DNA of 64,000 nt from the NCBI GenBank assembly GCA_037445555.1, contig JBBIKG010000017.1, positions 10,624 to 74,623 of the forward strand. Direction: 5' to 3'. Positions 16,747 through 24,721 of this stretch are shown one piece after another. The notes beneath the pieces were generated by a model. It was not told the DNA's origin, made no database searches, and saw nothing but the letters and a program-made list of their open reading frames with translations. The translations under genes were made by a program, and so were the position numbers. Source of the DNA: JAAYJT01 sp037445555 (GTDB taxonomy: Bacteria; Bacteroidota; Bacteroidia; Bacteroidales; JAAYJT01). The stretch's first letter is position 1. Every line of letters starts with the position of its first letter.

Positions 16747-17652
16747 TTACCCTTTCCTTGCCCGTGGGTGGTATTCGAGAATCACGCTTCGCAGGTATTG
16801 TTTGTCGAGGTGTGTGTATATTTCGGTAGTCACAATAGACTCATGCCCAAGCATTTCCTGAACAGCTCTCAGATCTGCGCCACCTTCAATCAGGTGGGTG
16901 GCGAATGAATGCCTGAGAGTATGTGGACTGATTACTTTCCTTAACCCGGCGCGGGCGGCAAGCTGCCGGAGGATGGTAAATATCATCACCCTGCTCAAAT
17001 TCTTCCCATTCTTGTTCAGGAAAATAATATCCTCGAATCCTTTCTTTGCTGTGGTGTGAGGCCTGGTGTAAAGAAAATAATCCTTCAGGCTTTTCAGGGC
17101 TTCACTGCCGATGGGTACCAGGCGTTGTTTGTTTCCTTTTCCGGTAATACGTACAAAGCCTTCATCAAAGTATATGTCAGATATTTTGAGTGTTATGAGT
17201 TCAGTTACCCTAAGTCCGCAACCATAAAGCGTTTCCAGTATCGCCTTGTTTCGTTCTCCTTCGGGTTTACTCTTGTCGATGGCTGCCAATAGACGATCTA
17301 TCTCATGCACATTGAGCACCTCGGGCAGGTGGCGGCTGGTTTTCGGAAGGTCAAGCCGCTGAGAGGGATCGGTTGAAATTTGATTCTCAAGCAAAAGAAA
17401 ACGGAAGAATGATCGCAGACCTGAAATGATTCTGGCCTGCGAGGCAGGACTGATGCCCGGTACCTGCAGCCACTCAACAAACGTTCGCAGGTTTCCGATA
17501 GTTACCTGCTCTGGGCTGATTGCAGGATCCTGATCCTCTAAATATTTCAGAAGCTTGCCGAGGTCGCGGACATAGCAATCCACGGTGTTGGGCGATAACG
17601 ACCGCTCGATTTGGAGATACGATTTGTAATGTCTAACCTGATTTTCCCACAT
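16747..17652 (-). CDS. xerD: Tyrosine site-specific recombinase XerD
   Basis: A 301-residue tyrosine recombinase with the N-terminal SAM-like DNA-binding domain (1-100) and C-terminal catalytic domain. Catalytic residues are R148 in GLRVTEL, K172 in the GKGNK loop, H244 and R247 in HTLRH, H270 in LGHESIVTT and nucleophile Y279 in IYTH. Size and absence of accessory genes fit the chromosomal Xer system that resolves chromosome dimers at dif with FtsK, not a phage or integron integrase. XerC is not in the window, so XerC versus XerD naming is by resemblance. It is divergent from the beta-CASP gene. Confidence 0.87.
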   Translation of the reverse strand: MWENQVRHYKSYLQIERSLSPNTVDCYVRDLGKLLKYLEDQDPAISPEQVTIGNLRTFVEWLQVPGISPASQARIISGLRSFFRFLLLENQISTDPSQRLDLPKTSRHLPEVLNVHEIDRLLAAIDKSKPEGERNKAILETLYGCGLRVTELITLKISDIYFDEGFVRITGKGNKQRLVPIGSEALKSLKDYFLYTRPHTTAKKGFEDIIFLNKNGKNLSRVMIFTILRQLAARAGLRKVISPHTLRHSFATHLIEGGADLRAVQEMLGHESIVTTEIYTHLDKQYLRSVILEYHPRARKG

Positions 17653-17729
17653 AAAACAGGCAGGAATTTAATTAATGGCAAAGGTTGTAAAAAGTAGGAT
17701 GAAATTATCCGCGTGTGACCATTGATTTG

Positions 17730-17759
17730 TTGGCTAATTAGAAGCATTTAGTACTTTTG
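17730..17759 (+). promoter_or_regulatory. Promoter TTG-N19-TACTTTTG for the beta-CASP gene
   Basis: TTG at 17730-17732 and TACTTTTG at 17752-17759 are separated by 19 bases, matching the Bacteroidota -33/-7 pattern. The leader to ATG 17803 would be about 37 bases. Confidence 0.7.
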
Positions 17760-17802
17760 ATAGGTAAATTCAGTTAAAAAGCAACCCAAGCATTAAAGAA
17801 GA

Positions 17803-19206
17803 ATGAAAATTAAATTTCTAGGAGCCACACGTGAGGTTACCGGCAGTAAATTTCTCCTAACCACCGACTCAGGAAAACGGATCTTACTTGACTGCGGAAT
17901 GTTTCAGGGCAAAGGACTTGAGACAGATGCAATGAACCGCAACCTTGGTTTTGAGCCATCACAGATCGACCACCTCATACTTACACATGCTCATATCGAC
18001 CATTCAGGCCTAATACCGTATATCTACAAAGAAGGATTCCGAGGCTCGGTTATCTGCACCGACGCCACCCGCGATCTGTGCGCTATCATGCTGGCCGATA
18101 GCGGGCACATACAGGAAAGTGATGTACGCTGGTTTAACAAAAGACGCCTGGAAAAGGACTTACCTAGGGTAGAGCCGATTTATACCGAAAAAGAGGCCCG
18201 GCAGTGTATGGAGTTATTTATTGGCGTTTCGTATAACCGGAAGTTTTATATCAACGACTCCATCAAGGTAAGGTTTACAAATACAGGACACATGCTTGGC
18301 AGCTCCACAGCGCTTATTGAAATCACCGAAAAAGGCAAGACAGTGAAAATTGCCTATACAGGTGATATCGGCCGGCCAATGAATCGTATCCTGCAAAAGC
18401 CTCAGGCATTTCCACAATGCGATTACCTTATCACAGAATCAACTTATGGAAATCGCCTGCATCCGGCGTGGCAGGATGCAGAAGCAGAACTTTTTCGTGT
18501 GATCTACGAAACATGCGTGGTAAAAGGGGGCAAACTCATCATTCCCTCATTCGCCGTTGGCCGCACCCAGGAGCTCGTGTACACCTTGAACAATTTCTTC
18601 AATCAAGGCCGTCTTCCAAAAATTCATATCTATGTTGATAGTCCGCTTGCAGTGAACGCTACCGAAATATTCAGGCTGCACACTGATAATCTAAACGAGG
18701 ATGTTCGGAATGTAATGCTCAACGATCCCGATCCCTTCGGTTTTGCTTCGTTACGATATATTCGTTCAGCCGAAGAATCGAAAAAGCTGAATTCCATTAC
18801 TCAGCCATGTATTATCATATCCGCATCGGGCATGATGGAAGCAGGGCGCATTAAGCATCATATTGCCAATAATATTGAAGAGCCTACAAATACCATACTC
18901 TCAGTTGGTTATTGCGCACCTGCAACCCTGGGAGCAAAAATACTTAGCGGGGCTGATGAGGTTTCCATTTTTGGGGTAAAGCATCCTGTTAGGGCCAGTA
19001 TTAAGCAGATTGAAGCTTTCTCGGGTCATGGCGACTTCCGAGAGATGATGAGTTTCTTAAGCTGCCAGGATAAGAGCCTTGTTAAACAAGTATTTCTGGT
19101 TCATGGCGAACTCGCTTCTCAGGAATACTACAGGGAACAACTTCGTAAGGACGGGTTCAGGCACATTATCATACCCGAAGTTGGTAATGAATTTGAGTTA
19201 TCCTGA
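17803..19206 (+). CDS. Beta-CASP metallo-beta-lactamase RNA-processing exonuclease
   Basis: A 467-residue MBL-fold nuclease. The motif THAHIDHSGL gives H62, H64, D66 and H67. A beta-CASP domain follows, with ESTYGNRLH, PSFAVGRTQEL, IIISASGMMEAGRIKHH and a final AFSGHGDFREMM and HGE. This order matches the CPSF73-like bacterial proteins (for example Thermus TTHA0252) that cut or trim RNA in the cytoplasm. It is not RNase J, which is larger. Its target RNAs are unknown. It has its own promoter, and rpmG follows after about 130 bases under a second strong promoter. Confidence 0.88.
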   Translation: MKIKFLGATREVTGSKFLLTTDSGKRILLDCGMFQGKGLETDAMNRNLGFEPSQIDHLILTHAHIDHSGLIPYIYKEGFRGSVICTDATRDLCAIMLADSGHIQESDVRWFNKRRLEKDLPRVEPIYTEKEARQCMELFIGVSYNRKFYINDSIKVRFTNTGHMLGSSTALIEITEKGKTVKIAYTGDIGRPMNRILQKPQAFPQCDYLITESTYGNRLHPAWQDAEAELFRVIYETCVVKGGKLIIPSFAVGRTQELVYTLNNFFNQGRLPKIHIYVDSPLAVNATEIFRLHTDNLNEDVRNVMLNDPDPFGFASLRYIRSAEESKKLNSITQPCIIISASGMMEAGRIKHHIANNIEEPTNTILSVGYCAPATLGAKILSGADEVSIFGVKHPVRASIKQIEAFSGHGDFREMMSFLSCQDKSLVKQVFLVHGELASQEYYREQLRKDGFRHIIIPEVGNEFELS

Positions 19207-19277
19207 GACAGTTCGGCGTTTGGCACAGGCAGCAAGGTCCGATTTTTATCCGGAAAATAAAAATCTTCGCACAGGCT

Positions 19278-19307
19278 TTGTTACTTTCGTAATTATTACT
19301 AATTTTG
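19278..19307 (+). promoter_or_regulatory. Promoter TTG-N19-TAATTTTG for rpmG
   Basis: TTG at 19278-19280 and TAATTTTG at 19300-19307 are separated by 19 bases. This is one of the best matches in the window to the Bacteroidota consensus and drives a ribosomal protein gene with a leader of about 25 bases. Confidence 0.72.
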
Positions 19308-19337
19308 CAGCCCTTAAAATCGAAAGAGACCCAGATC

Positions 19338-19526
19338 ATGGCAAAGAAAACCAAAGAAGCACGGATACAGGTAATTATGGAGTGCACTGAGCACAAAACA
19401 AGCGGAATGCCAGGCACCTCGCGTTATGTTACCACCAAAAATAAAAAGAACACCCCCGAAAGGCTAGAGTTGAAAAAATACAACCCCATCCTTAAGAAAG
19501 TAACCGTTCACAAAGAAATTAAATAA
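19338..19526 (+). CDS. rpmG: 50S ribosomal protein L33
   Basis: The start is ATG 19338, giving 62 residues; the longer frame to 19305 lies within the leader. MAKKTKEARIQVIMECTEHK and RYVTTKNKKNTPERLELKKY are L33 signatures. Only one cysteine is present, so this is the zinc-free form. It is a component of the large ribosomal subunit. Immediately downstream is the DUF4295 gene, an arrangement typical of Bacteroidota. The L28 gene (rpmB), often just upstream in this phylum, is not here; the beta-CASP gene takes that place. Confidence 0.95.
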   Translation: MAKKTKEARIQVIMECTEHKTSGMPGTSRYVTTKNKKNTPERLELKKYNPILKKVTVHKEIK

Positions 19527-19535
19527 CAAAGCATC

Positions 19536-19691
19536 ATGGCAAAGAAAACCGTTGCAACTCTCAGAACCTCATCGGGCAAAGATTTTGCCAAGGTCATACG
19601 TATGATAAAATCACCAAAAACCGGTGCTTATACGTTTAAGGAAACCATTGTTCCAAACGACCAGGTAAAAGAGTTCCTGGCTAAACAATAA
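19536..19691 (+). CDS. DUF4295 small protein
   Basis: This short 51-residue gene begins at ATG 19536, 9 bases after the rpmG stop, and ends at TAA 19689-19691. It is very basic and contains VATLRTSSGKDFAKVIRMI and SPKTGAYTFKETIVPNDQV, which match DUF4295, a family confined to Bacteroidota and always near L33 and ftsY. Its function is unknown, but size, charge and position suggest a ribosome-associated protein. It is co-transcribed with rpmG, and a good intrinsic terminator follows 28 bases after the stop. Confidence 0.93.
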   Translation: MAKKTVATLRTSSGKDFAKVIRMIKSPKTGAYTFKETIVPNDQVKEFLAKQ

Positions 19692-19718
19692 ATCTTGCCA
19701 CGAATTGCTGGCAACCGG

Positions 19719-19750
19719 AGCTCTTTCCACCAACGGAAAGGGCTTTTTTT
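19719..19750 (+). terminator. Intrinsic terminator after rpmG-DUF4295
   Basis: A 10-base stem, AGCTCTTTCC paired with GGAAAGGGCT (one G-T pair), closes a 6-base loop and is followed by a run of T. It separates the ribosomal genes from ftsY. Confidence 0.8.
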
Positions 19751-19859
19751 ATAGATAGAAATGTCAATCAATTATACCATTCCGTACCGTCCAGATCTTA
19801 CTATCTGTACAAACTTTAGAGTATCTTAGCACTTAAAATCATTTCTAGAGAGAATAATC

Positions 19860-20816
19860 ATGGGTTTTTTTTCGTTTCTCAACCGCGATAAAAAAGAATC
19901 ACTCGACCAGGGCCTTGAAAAGACCAGGACCAGTATTTTCGGCAAGCTAACCCGGGCCATTGCCGGACGCTCAACCGTTGACGAATCTTTTCTTGACGAA
20001 CTTGAAGAAATCCTGATTACCTCTGATGTCGGGGTCGAAACCACCCTCCGGATCATCGAACGGCTGCAGAAAAGAGTAGGCCGCGATAAATATATGAATG
20101 CCTCAGAACTAAACCTGATCCTTCGTGATGAGGTAGCCGCCATGCTTGAAGAAACATCTGATCAGGTGCAAATGGGTATCGGAATGTCTTCAGCCTCGAC
20201 ACCGTATGTGATCATGGTGGTAGGCGTTAACGGGGTAGGGAAGACCACTACCATTGGCAAGCTTGCCTGGCACTACAAACAGGCCGGGAAATCGGTAATC
20301 CTTGGCGCTGCTGACACTTTCAGGGCAGCTGCCATAAGCCAGCTCGAAATCTGGGCAAACCGAGTTCAGGTACCTTTTGTAAGCACGCAAATGGGTAGCG
20401 ACCCTGCGGCTGTCGCTTACGAAACCTTGCAAAAAGCTGTCTCTCAAAATATTGATGTGGCAATCATTGATACCGCCGGACGACTGCACAATAAAATCAA
20501 TCTGATGAACGAGTTGAGCAAGGTCAAACGGGTCATGCAAAAAGTTATTCCCGATGCACCCCACGAAGTAATACTGATTCTGGATGCATCGACTGGCCAA
20601 AACGCCATTGAGCAGGCCAAACAGTTCACCGCTGCTACTGAGGTCACTGCTTTGGCACTAACCAAGCTGGACGGCACAGCCAAAGGGGGGGTAGTGATTG
20701 GTATTTCCGATCAGCTGAAAATTCCTGTCAAATACATTGGTGTCGGCGAAAAACTTCAAGACTTGCAGGAGTTTGACCGCCGGGCTTTTGTTGACTCCTT
20801 ATTTGATGCTGAATAA
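19860..20816 (+). CDS. ftsY: Signal recognition particle receptor FtsY
   Basis: A 318-residue SRP-type GTPase. The N domain covers residues 1-90, then the G domain with the P loop GVNGVGKTTTIGKLA, DTAGR and TKLDG. It is the SRP docking receptor at the inner membrane and targets nascent membrane proteins to SecYEG. There is no long acidic A domain, as is usual outside enterobacteria; the N-terminal MGFFSFLNRDKKE is the membrane-binding helix. The start is ATG 19860. It is followed by rimO with a 30-base gap and probably shares its transcript. Confidence 0.96.
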   Translation: MGFFSFLNRDKKESLDQGLEKTRTSIFGKLTRAIAGRSTVDESFLDELEEILITSDVGVETTLRIIERLQKRVGRDKYMNASELNLILRDEVAAMLEETSDQVQMGIGMSSASTPYVIMVVGVNGVGKTTTIGKLAWHYKQAGKSVILGAADTFRAAAISQLEIWANRVQVPFVSTQMGSDPAAVAYETLQKAVSQNIDVAIIDTAGRLHNKINLMNELSKVKRVMQKVIPDAPHEVILILDASTGQNAIEQAKQFTAATEVTALALTKLDGTAKGGVVIGISDQLKIPVKYIGVGEKLQDLQEFDRRAFVDSLFDAE

Positions 20817-20846
20817 TAACCACTTTGCTGCTACTATTTGTTGATT

Positions 20847-22154
20847 ATGAACCAGTTGCCGGAAAGCATTAAGGTAATTACCCTTGGGTGCTCAAAAAAT
20901 GTGGTTGATTCTGAAAGACTAATGGCTAACCTCCGTCTTGCCGGTAAAACAGTTGTGGCTACTTCTGCAAAAAAAGCAGATATTCTGATAATTAACACCT
21001 GTGGTTTTATTAATGATGCCAAGGAAGAATCCATACACACCATACTTGAGGCAGTAAAGCTGAAAGAATCTGGTAGAGTCAGAAAGGTGGTGGTTATGGG
21101 CTGCCTGTCGCAACGTTATATGGATCAACTGCCTGCCGAGATTCCCGAGGTGGACAATTTCTATGGTGTTAATGACCTTGAAAAAATAGTTGAAGATATT
21201 TCGCGTGAAAAGCGGATGTTCCTTCCAGGGGAGCGATTTGTGACAACACCTTCGCATTATGCCTACCTCAAGATTTCGGAAGGGTGCGACCGCACATGCT
21301 CCTTTTGTGCCATTCCACTTATTAGAGGGAAACATATTTCAACACCTGCAGATGATCTGGTTAAAGAAGCATCAAAACTGGTCAGAAATGGCGCTTCTGA
21401 GCTCATTCTTTTGGCACAGGATCTTACATGGTATGGTCTGGATATTTATGGAAAACGGACTCTGGCCGGGTTGGTCGACCGGTTGTCTGACATTGAGGGT
21501 GTAAAATGGTTGAGGTTGCACTATGCATATCCTGCCAATTTTCCGGTTGATGTGCTTGATGTTATGGCGCGTAAGAACAATATATGCCGCTACCTCGATA
21601 TCCCTTTTCAGCACATCAGCGATCCTATATTGAAATCAATGAGGCGTGGTAACAATGCCGAAGACACATTCAGGCTGATTGATTCAATACGCACAAAAGT
21701 CCCTGGTATTGCGCTTCGCACCACGCTCATCACAGGCTATCCGGGAGAGAGTGATACACATTTTAATGAGTTGTGCGCATTTGTTGAAAAGATTCGATTC
21801 GACCGGTTAGGCGTGTTCGCATACAGCGAAGAAGAAGGCACAAGGGCTGCCAGATTCAGTGACAATGTTCCTGCTGAAATCAAGCAGCAAAGGGTAGATG
21901 AAATCATGGCAAGACAACAGGAGATATCACTCGCTAATAATCTGGCGAAAACCGGTTGTGTATTGAACACTATTATTGATCGGAAGGAAGGCGATTATTA
22001 TGTTGGCCGCACGGAGTTCGATAGTCCTGAAATTGATAATGAAGTGCTGATACCTTCATCCTTCGGCAGGCTCAAGATCGGAAACTTTTATCAGGTCATG
22101 ATTACTGATGCAGATTACTTCGACCTCAGCGGACAGGTCGTAAAAGATGTTTAG
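20847..22154 (+). CDS. rimO: Ribosomal protein uS12 methylthiotransferase RimO
   Basis: From ATG 20847 the protein has 435 residues. It has the MTTase order: an N-terminal domain with C15, C52 and C86 for the auxiliary 4Fe-4S cluster, the radical SAM motif CDRTCSFC (C147, C151, C154) and a C-terminal TRAM domain. TLGCSKNVVDSE is the RimO rather than MiaB signature. It adds a methylthio group to the conserved Asp of ribosomal protein S12. It sits directly after ftsY, as commonly in this phylum. Confidence 0.95.
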   Translation: MNQLPESIKVITLGCSKNVVDSERLMANLRLAGKTVVATSAKKADILIINTCGFINDAKEESIHTILEAVKLKESGRVRKVVVMGCLSQRYMDQLPAEIPEVDNFYGVNDLEKIVEDISREKRMFLPGERFVTTPSHYAYLKISEGCDRTCSFCAIPLIRGKHISTPADDLVKEASKLVRNGASELILLAQDLTWYGLDIYGKRTLAGLVDRLSDIEGVKWLRLHYAYPANFPVDVLDVMARKNNICRYLDIPFQHISDPILKSMRRGNNAEDTFRLIDSIRTKVPGIALRTTLITGYPGESDTHFNELCAFVEKIRFDRLGVFAYSEEEGTRAARFSDNVPAEIKQQRVDEIMARQQEISLANNLAKTGCVLNTIIDRKEGDYYVGRTEFDSPEIDNEVLIPSSFGRLKIGNFYQVMITDADYFDLSGQVVKDV

Positions 22155-22309
22155 TGCTCTACTCATTTTCGGTTTGTAAACTTGTTGATTCAGCCTGTCA
22201 TGCTACCATCAGAGGCAGTTTTCGGGAGATGGCTTCCATTTTATATGCACAGGAATCTTTTCTCGATAAGCGTATCTTTACTTGGGGAAAATGAGTTTTT
22301 TAATAAACT

Positions 22310-23404
22310 ATGCTTGATTTTGAAGTAATACTCGAGAGCTTCTTTCCACACCTTACTCCCTCCTCGGTTGAGAGCCTGGAAAGTGGCCACATAAACGACA
22401 CCTATCGCGTTGACTACCATGGCGAGGGGAGAAGTTACGTGTTGCAAAAGATCAACACCAAAGTGTTTTCAAATCCGTGGATTCTTGCTTGTAACCATTT
22501 GAGGCTGCAGGAGCATGTAACTCGATCTGATAATAGGTTTGTTATTCCGCAACTTATACAGGATAAAAATAACAGTCCTCTTTTTGTAGATAGCTCAAAG
22601 AATTATTGGCGCTTAACTACATATATTCCAGGTATATATGTTGTTGAGAAAGTGAGCGAACCACGCCAGGCATTCGAGGTGGGAAGGGCTTTTGGTTGGT
22701 TGAATCGTGTGTGTTCTTCACTTGACCCCAATTCATTTGTGGAGGCTATTCCACAGTTTCATAGCATTGCTTTTCGCCTGAAGCAGTTAAGGCAAGCTAT
22801 CAGATATGATAAAGTCAATAGAGTGAAGCTGGCCAGCGATGAGATAGTGTTTTATTTAAAAATCAGCGATAAATTTGTTCAAATTGAAGCAATGGTTAAA
22901 GAAGGAAATTTGCCATTGCGTGTGGTACACAACGATACCAAGGCCAACAATGTGCTTTTCAGAGGAGATGAGGCCATAGCCGTGGTTGACCTCGACAAGG
23001 TGGGACCGGGATTGCTCTTTTACGACTTTGGCGTTGCAATACGGACGATAGGAAATACCGCGTACGAGGATGAACAATTACTTTCAAAGGTCGACTTTAA
23101 TATGCAGTATTACAGCAGTTTTGTTCAAGGGTATCTAGATGAGACAAAACTAATACTTGAGGTAGGTGAATGGAATTACCTTCATCTCGCCCCGTCGTTG
23201 ATGACATTCATAATAGGATGCCGTTTTCTTGCCGATTATCTTGCCGGGGATGTTTATTTTAAAACAGGATACCCTGAACATAATCTTGGGAGGGCGCGCA
23301 CACAAATGCGGTTGCTTCAGCGGATGGAGGAGCTCGGGCCCGGCATAGCTGAGATGATCAGGAATTATAATTTTAATAGGGAAACATTCATGTTACCTAA
23401 ATAG
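22310..23404 (+). CDS. APH-family phosphotransferase, N-acetylhexosamine 1-kinase-like
   Basis: A 364-residue aminoglycoside-phosphotransferase-fold kinase. The N-lobe has ESGHINDTYRV, the catalytic loop is VVHNDTKANNVLF with the usual Asp, and the metal site is VVDLDKVGPGLLFYDFGVAIR. This set of motifs matches N-acetylhexosamine 1-kinase and related sugar or amino-alcohol kinases better than antibiotic kinases. No sugar pathway gene is adjacent: rimO lies upstream and kynU converges from downstream. The substrate is inferred only from motif style. Confidence 0.78.
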   Translation: MLDFEVILESFFPHLTPSSVESLESGHINDTYRVDYHGEGRSYVLQKINTKVFSNPWILACNHLRLQEHVTRSDNRFVIPQLIQDKNNSPLFVDSSKNYWRLTTYIPGIYVVEKVSEPRQAFEVGRAFGWLNRVCSSLDPNSFVEAIPQFHSIAFRLKQLRQAIRYDKVNRVKLASDEIVFYLKISDKFVQIEAMVKEGNLPLRVVHNDTKANNVLFRGDEAIAVVDLDKVGPGLLFYDFGVAIRTIGNTAYEDEQLLSKVDFNMQYYSSFVQGYLDETKLILEVGEWNYLHLAPSLMTFIIGCRFLADYLAGDVYFKTGYPEHNLGRARTQMRLLQRMEELGPGIAEMIRNYNFNRETFMLPK

Positions 23405-23431
23405 TGGAAAATTTTTCGCTGGCAGAGACTG

Positions 23432-24721
23432 TCAGCTGATAAGACGACGCTGAGATCCAAATCGTTCAAACTCCTTATTTTTCATCACCTGGAAGAGCGA
23501 CTCAATTACCTGCCATACCTCTTCAAATGTGTTGTATAGGGCAATAGGGGCTATGCGGATGACATTTGGCGGACGCAAGTCAGGTACGATGCTGCGGGCT
23601 TTCAGCGCTTCTGTTATCCGGTGAGCTTCCTGATGTTCTATCGCAATATGCCCTCCACGTCTTTCAGGTGTCAAGGGTGTGACAATCCTAAAGCCTTCAA
23701 ATTGCTTAATTATTCTTTCTTCGATAAGTGCGACAAGGTATTCGGTAAGGTGTAACGATACGTTGCGGATATTTTCAATGCCAGCTTCGAGGGTTATTTT
23801 CAACGAACCTTCGATTGGGGAGGTTCCAAGAATACCCGGAGAAGATATCTGCCAGCGACCTGCATGAGGGGCCGGAATGAAATCAGGAAGCATTTCGAAC
23901 TGTTTATTCTTTAGATAACCAAACCATCCCGCCAACCTAGGCTCCTTGCTGAAATGCGTTTGACAGACATAAATAAATGCGGCAGCCCCTGGACCGGCAT
24001 TCAGGTATTTGTAGCTGCACCAAAGCGCAAAATCCACACCCCATTCATCAAAAAAGTGAGGCACTGCCCCCACTGAATGACTGCAGTCGAACCCTGCATA
24101 AATTCCCCGGCGGTGGGCTTCGCTTGTTATTTTCTCCATATCAAGCAGCTGGCCGCTTCGGTATTGCACCGATGGGAAAAATGCAATTGCCACATCATCG
24201 GTCATTTGTTGTATGATGGAGTCTTCCTCAATCAAGCCCATGTTATTGGCTCTGACCAGAATCAATGCCTCTTCCGGATTATATCCTTTAAGCCTGATCT
24301 GGCTTTTCAGGGCATACAGATCCGACGGGAAATTCAATTCATCGGCAAGTATCCTGTATCGTCCGGGTGTGGGTTCATAAAAACTGCTGATCAGAGAGTG
24401 AATATTCAGAGTAGTGGTTCCGGTCATCACAACCTCTTCGGGTTTGGCGCCAATCAACCTACTGGCCAATGCTCCCATTTTTTCTGCAAACCAGAACCAA
24501 GGCAGTTGTCCGCCAAGCCAGCCGCCAATTCCCATAGTTTTCCATTCGTTTAGAACTCTGAGAATCGACTCTTCGGCATCCTTTGAGAGCAACCCTAGCG
24601 AGTTACCATCCATATATATTACTCCGGGGATGGAATAAAACCGATTTCTGAAACACTTTAGCGGGTTATCCCTGTCGAGCTGTCGGGCGTAGTCAAGAGA
24701 AAATCTTGCGGCATTTTCCAT
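23432..24721 (-). CDS. kynU: Kynureninase
   Basis: A 429-residue PLP enzyme. MDGNSLGLLSK and GWLGGQLPWFWFAEK at the N-terminus, FDCSHSVGAVPHFFDEWGVDFALWCSYKYLNAGPG (PLP lysine in SYKYL) and AGRWQISSPG are kynureninase signatures. It cleaves kynurenine or 3-hydroxykynurenine to anthranilate or 3-hydroxyanthranilate in tryptophan breakdown and de novo NAD synthesis. No other kyn gene is in the window. Its ATG overlaps the uvrA stop by one base (TAATG), so it is translated from the uvrA message. Confidence 0.94.
   Translation of the reverse strand: MENAARFSLDYARQLDRDNPLKCFRNRFYSIPGVIYMDGNSLGLLSKDAEESILRVLNEWKTMGIGGWLGGQLPWFWFAEKMGALASRLIGAKPEEVVMTGTTTLNIHSLISSFYEPTPGRYRILADELNFPSDLYALKSQIRLKGYNPEEALILVRANNMGLIEEDSIIQQMTDDVAIAFFPSVQYRSGQLLDMEKITSEAHRRGIYAGFDCSHSVGAVPHFFDEWGVDFALWCSYKYLNAGPGAAAFIYVCQTHFSKEPRLAGWFGYLKNKQFEMLPDFIPAPHAGRWQISSPGILGTSPIEGSLKITLEAGIENIRNVSLHLTEYLVALIEERIIKQFEGFRIVTPLTPERRGGHIAIEHQEAHRITEALKARSIVPDLRPPNVIRIAPIALYNTFEEVWQVIESLFQVMKNKEFERFGSQRRLIS

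Noticed and set aside
16747..17652. The tyrosine recombinase as a sign of a prophage or integron
   Set aside because: Size and catalytic motifs match chromosomal XerC/D, and no att repeats, phage genes or cassette structure lie nearby.
22310..23404. Calling the APH-fold kinase an aminoglycoside resistance gene
   Set aside because: Its GHINDTY and VVDLDKVGPG motifs resemble sugar kinases of the N-acetylhexosamine type, and there is no resistance context.
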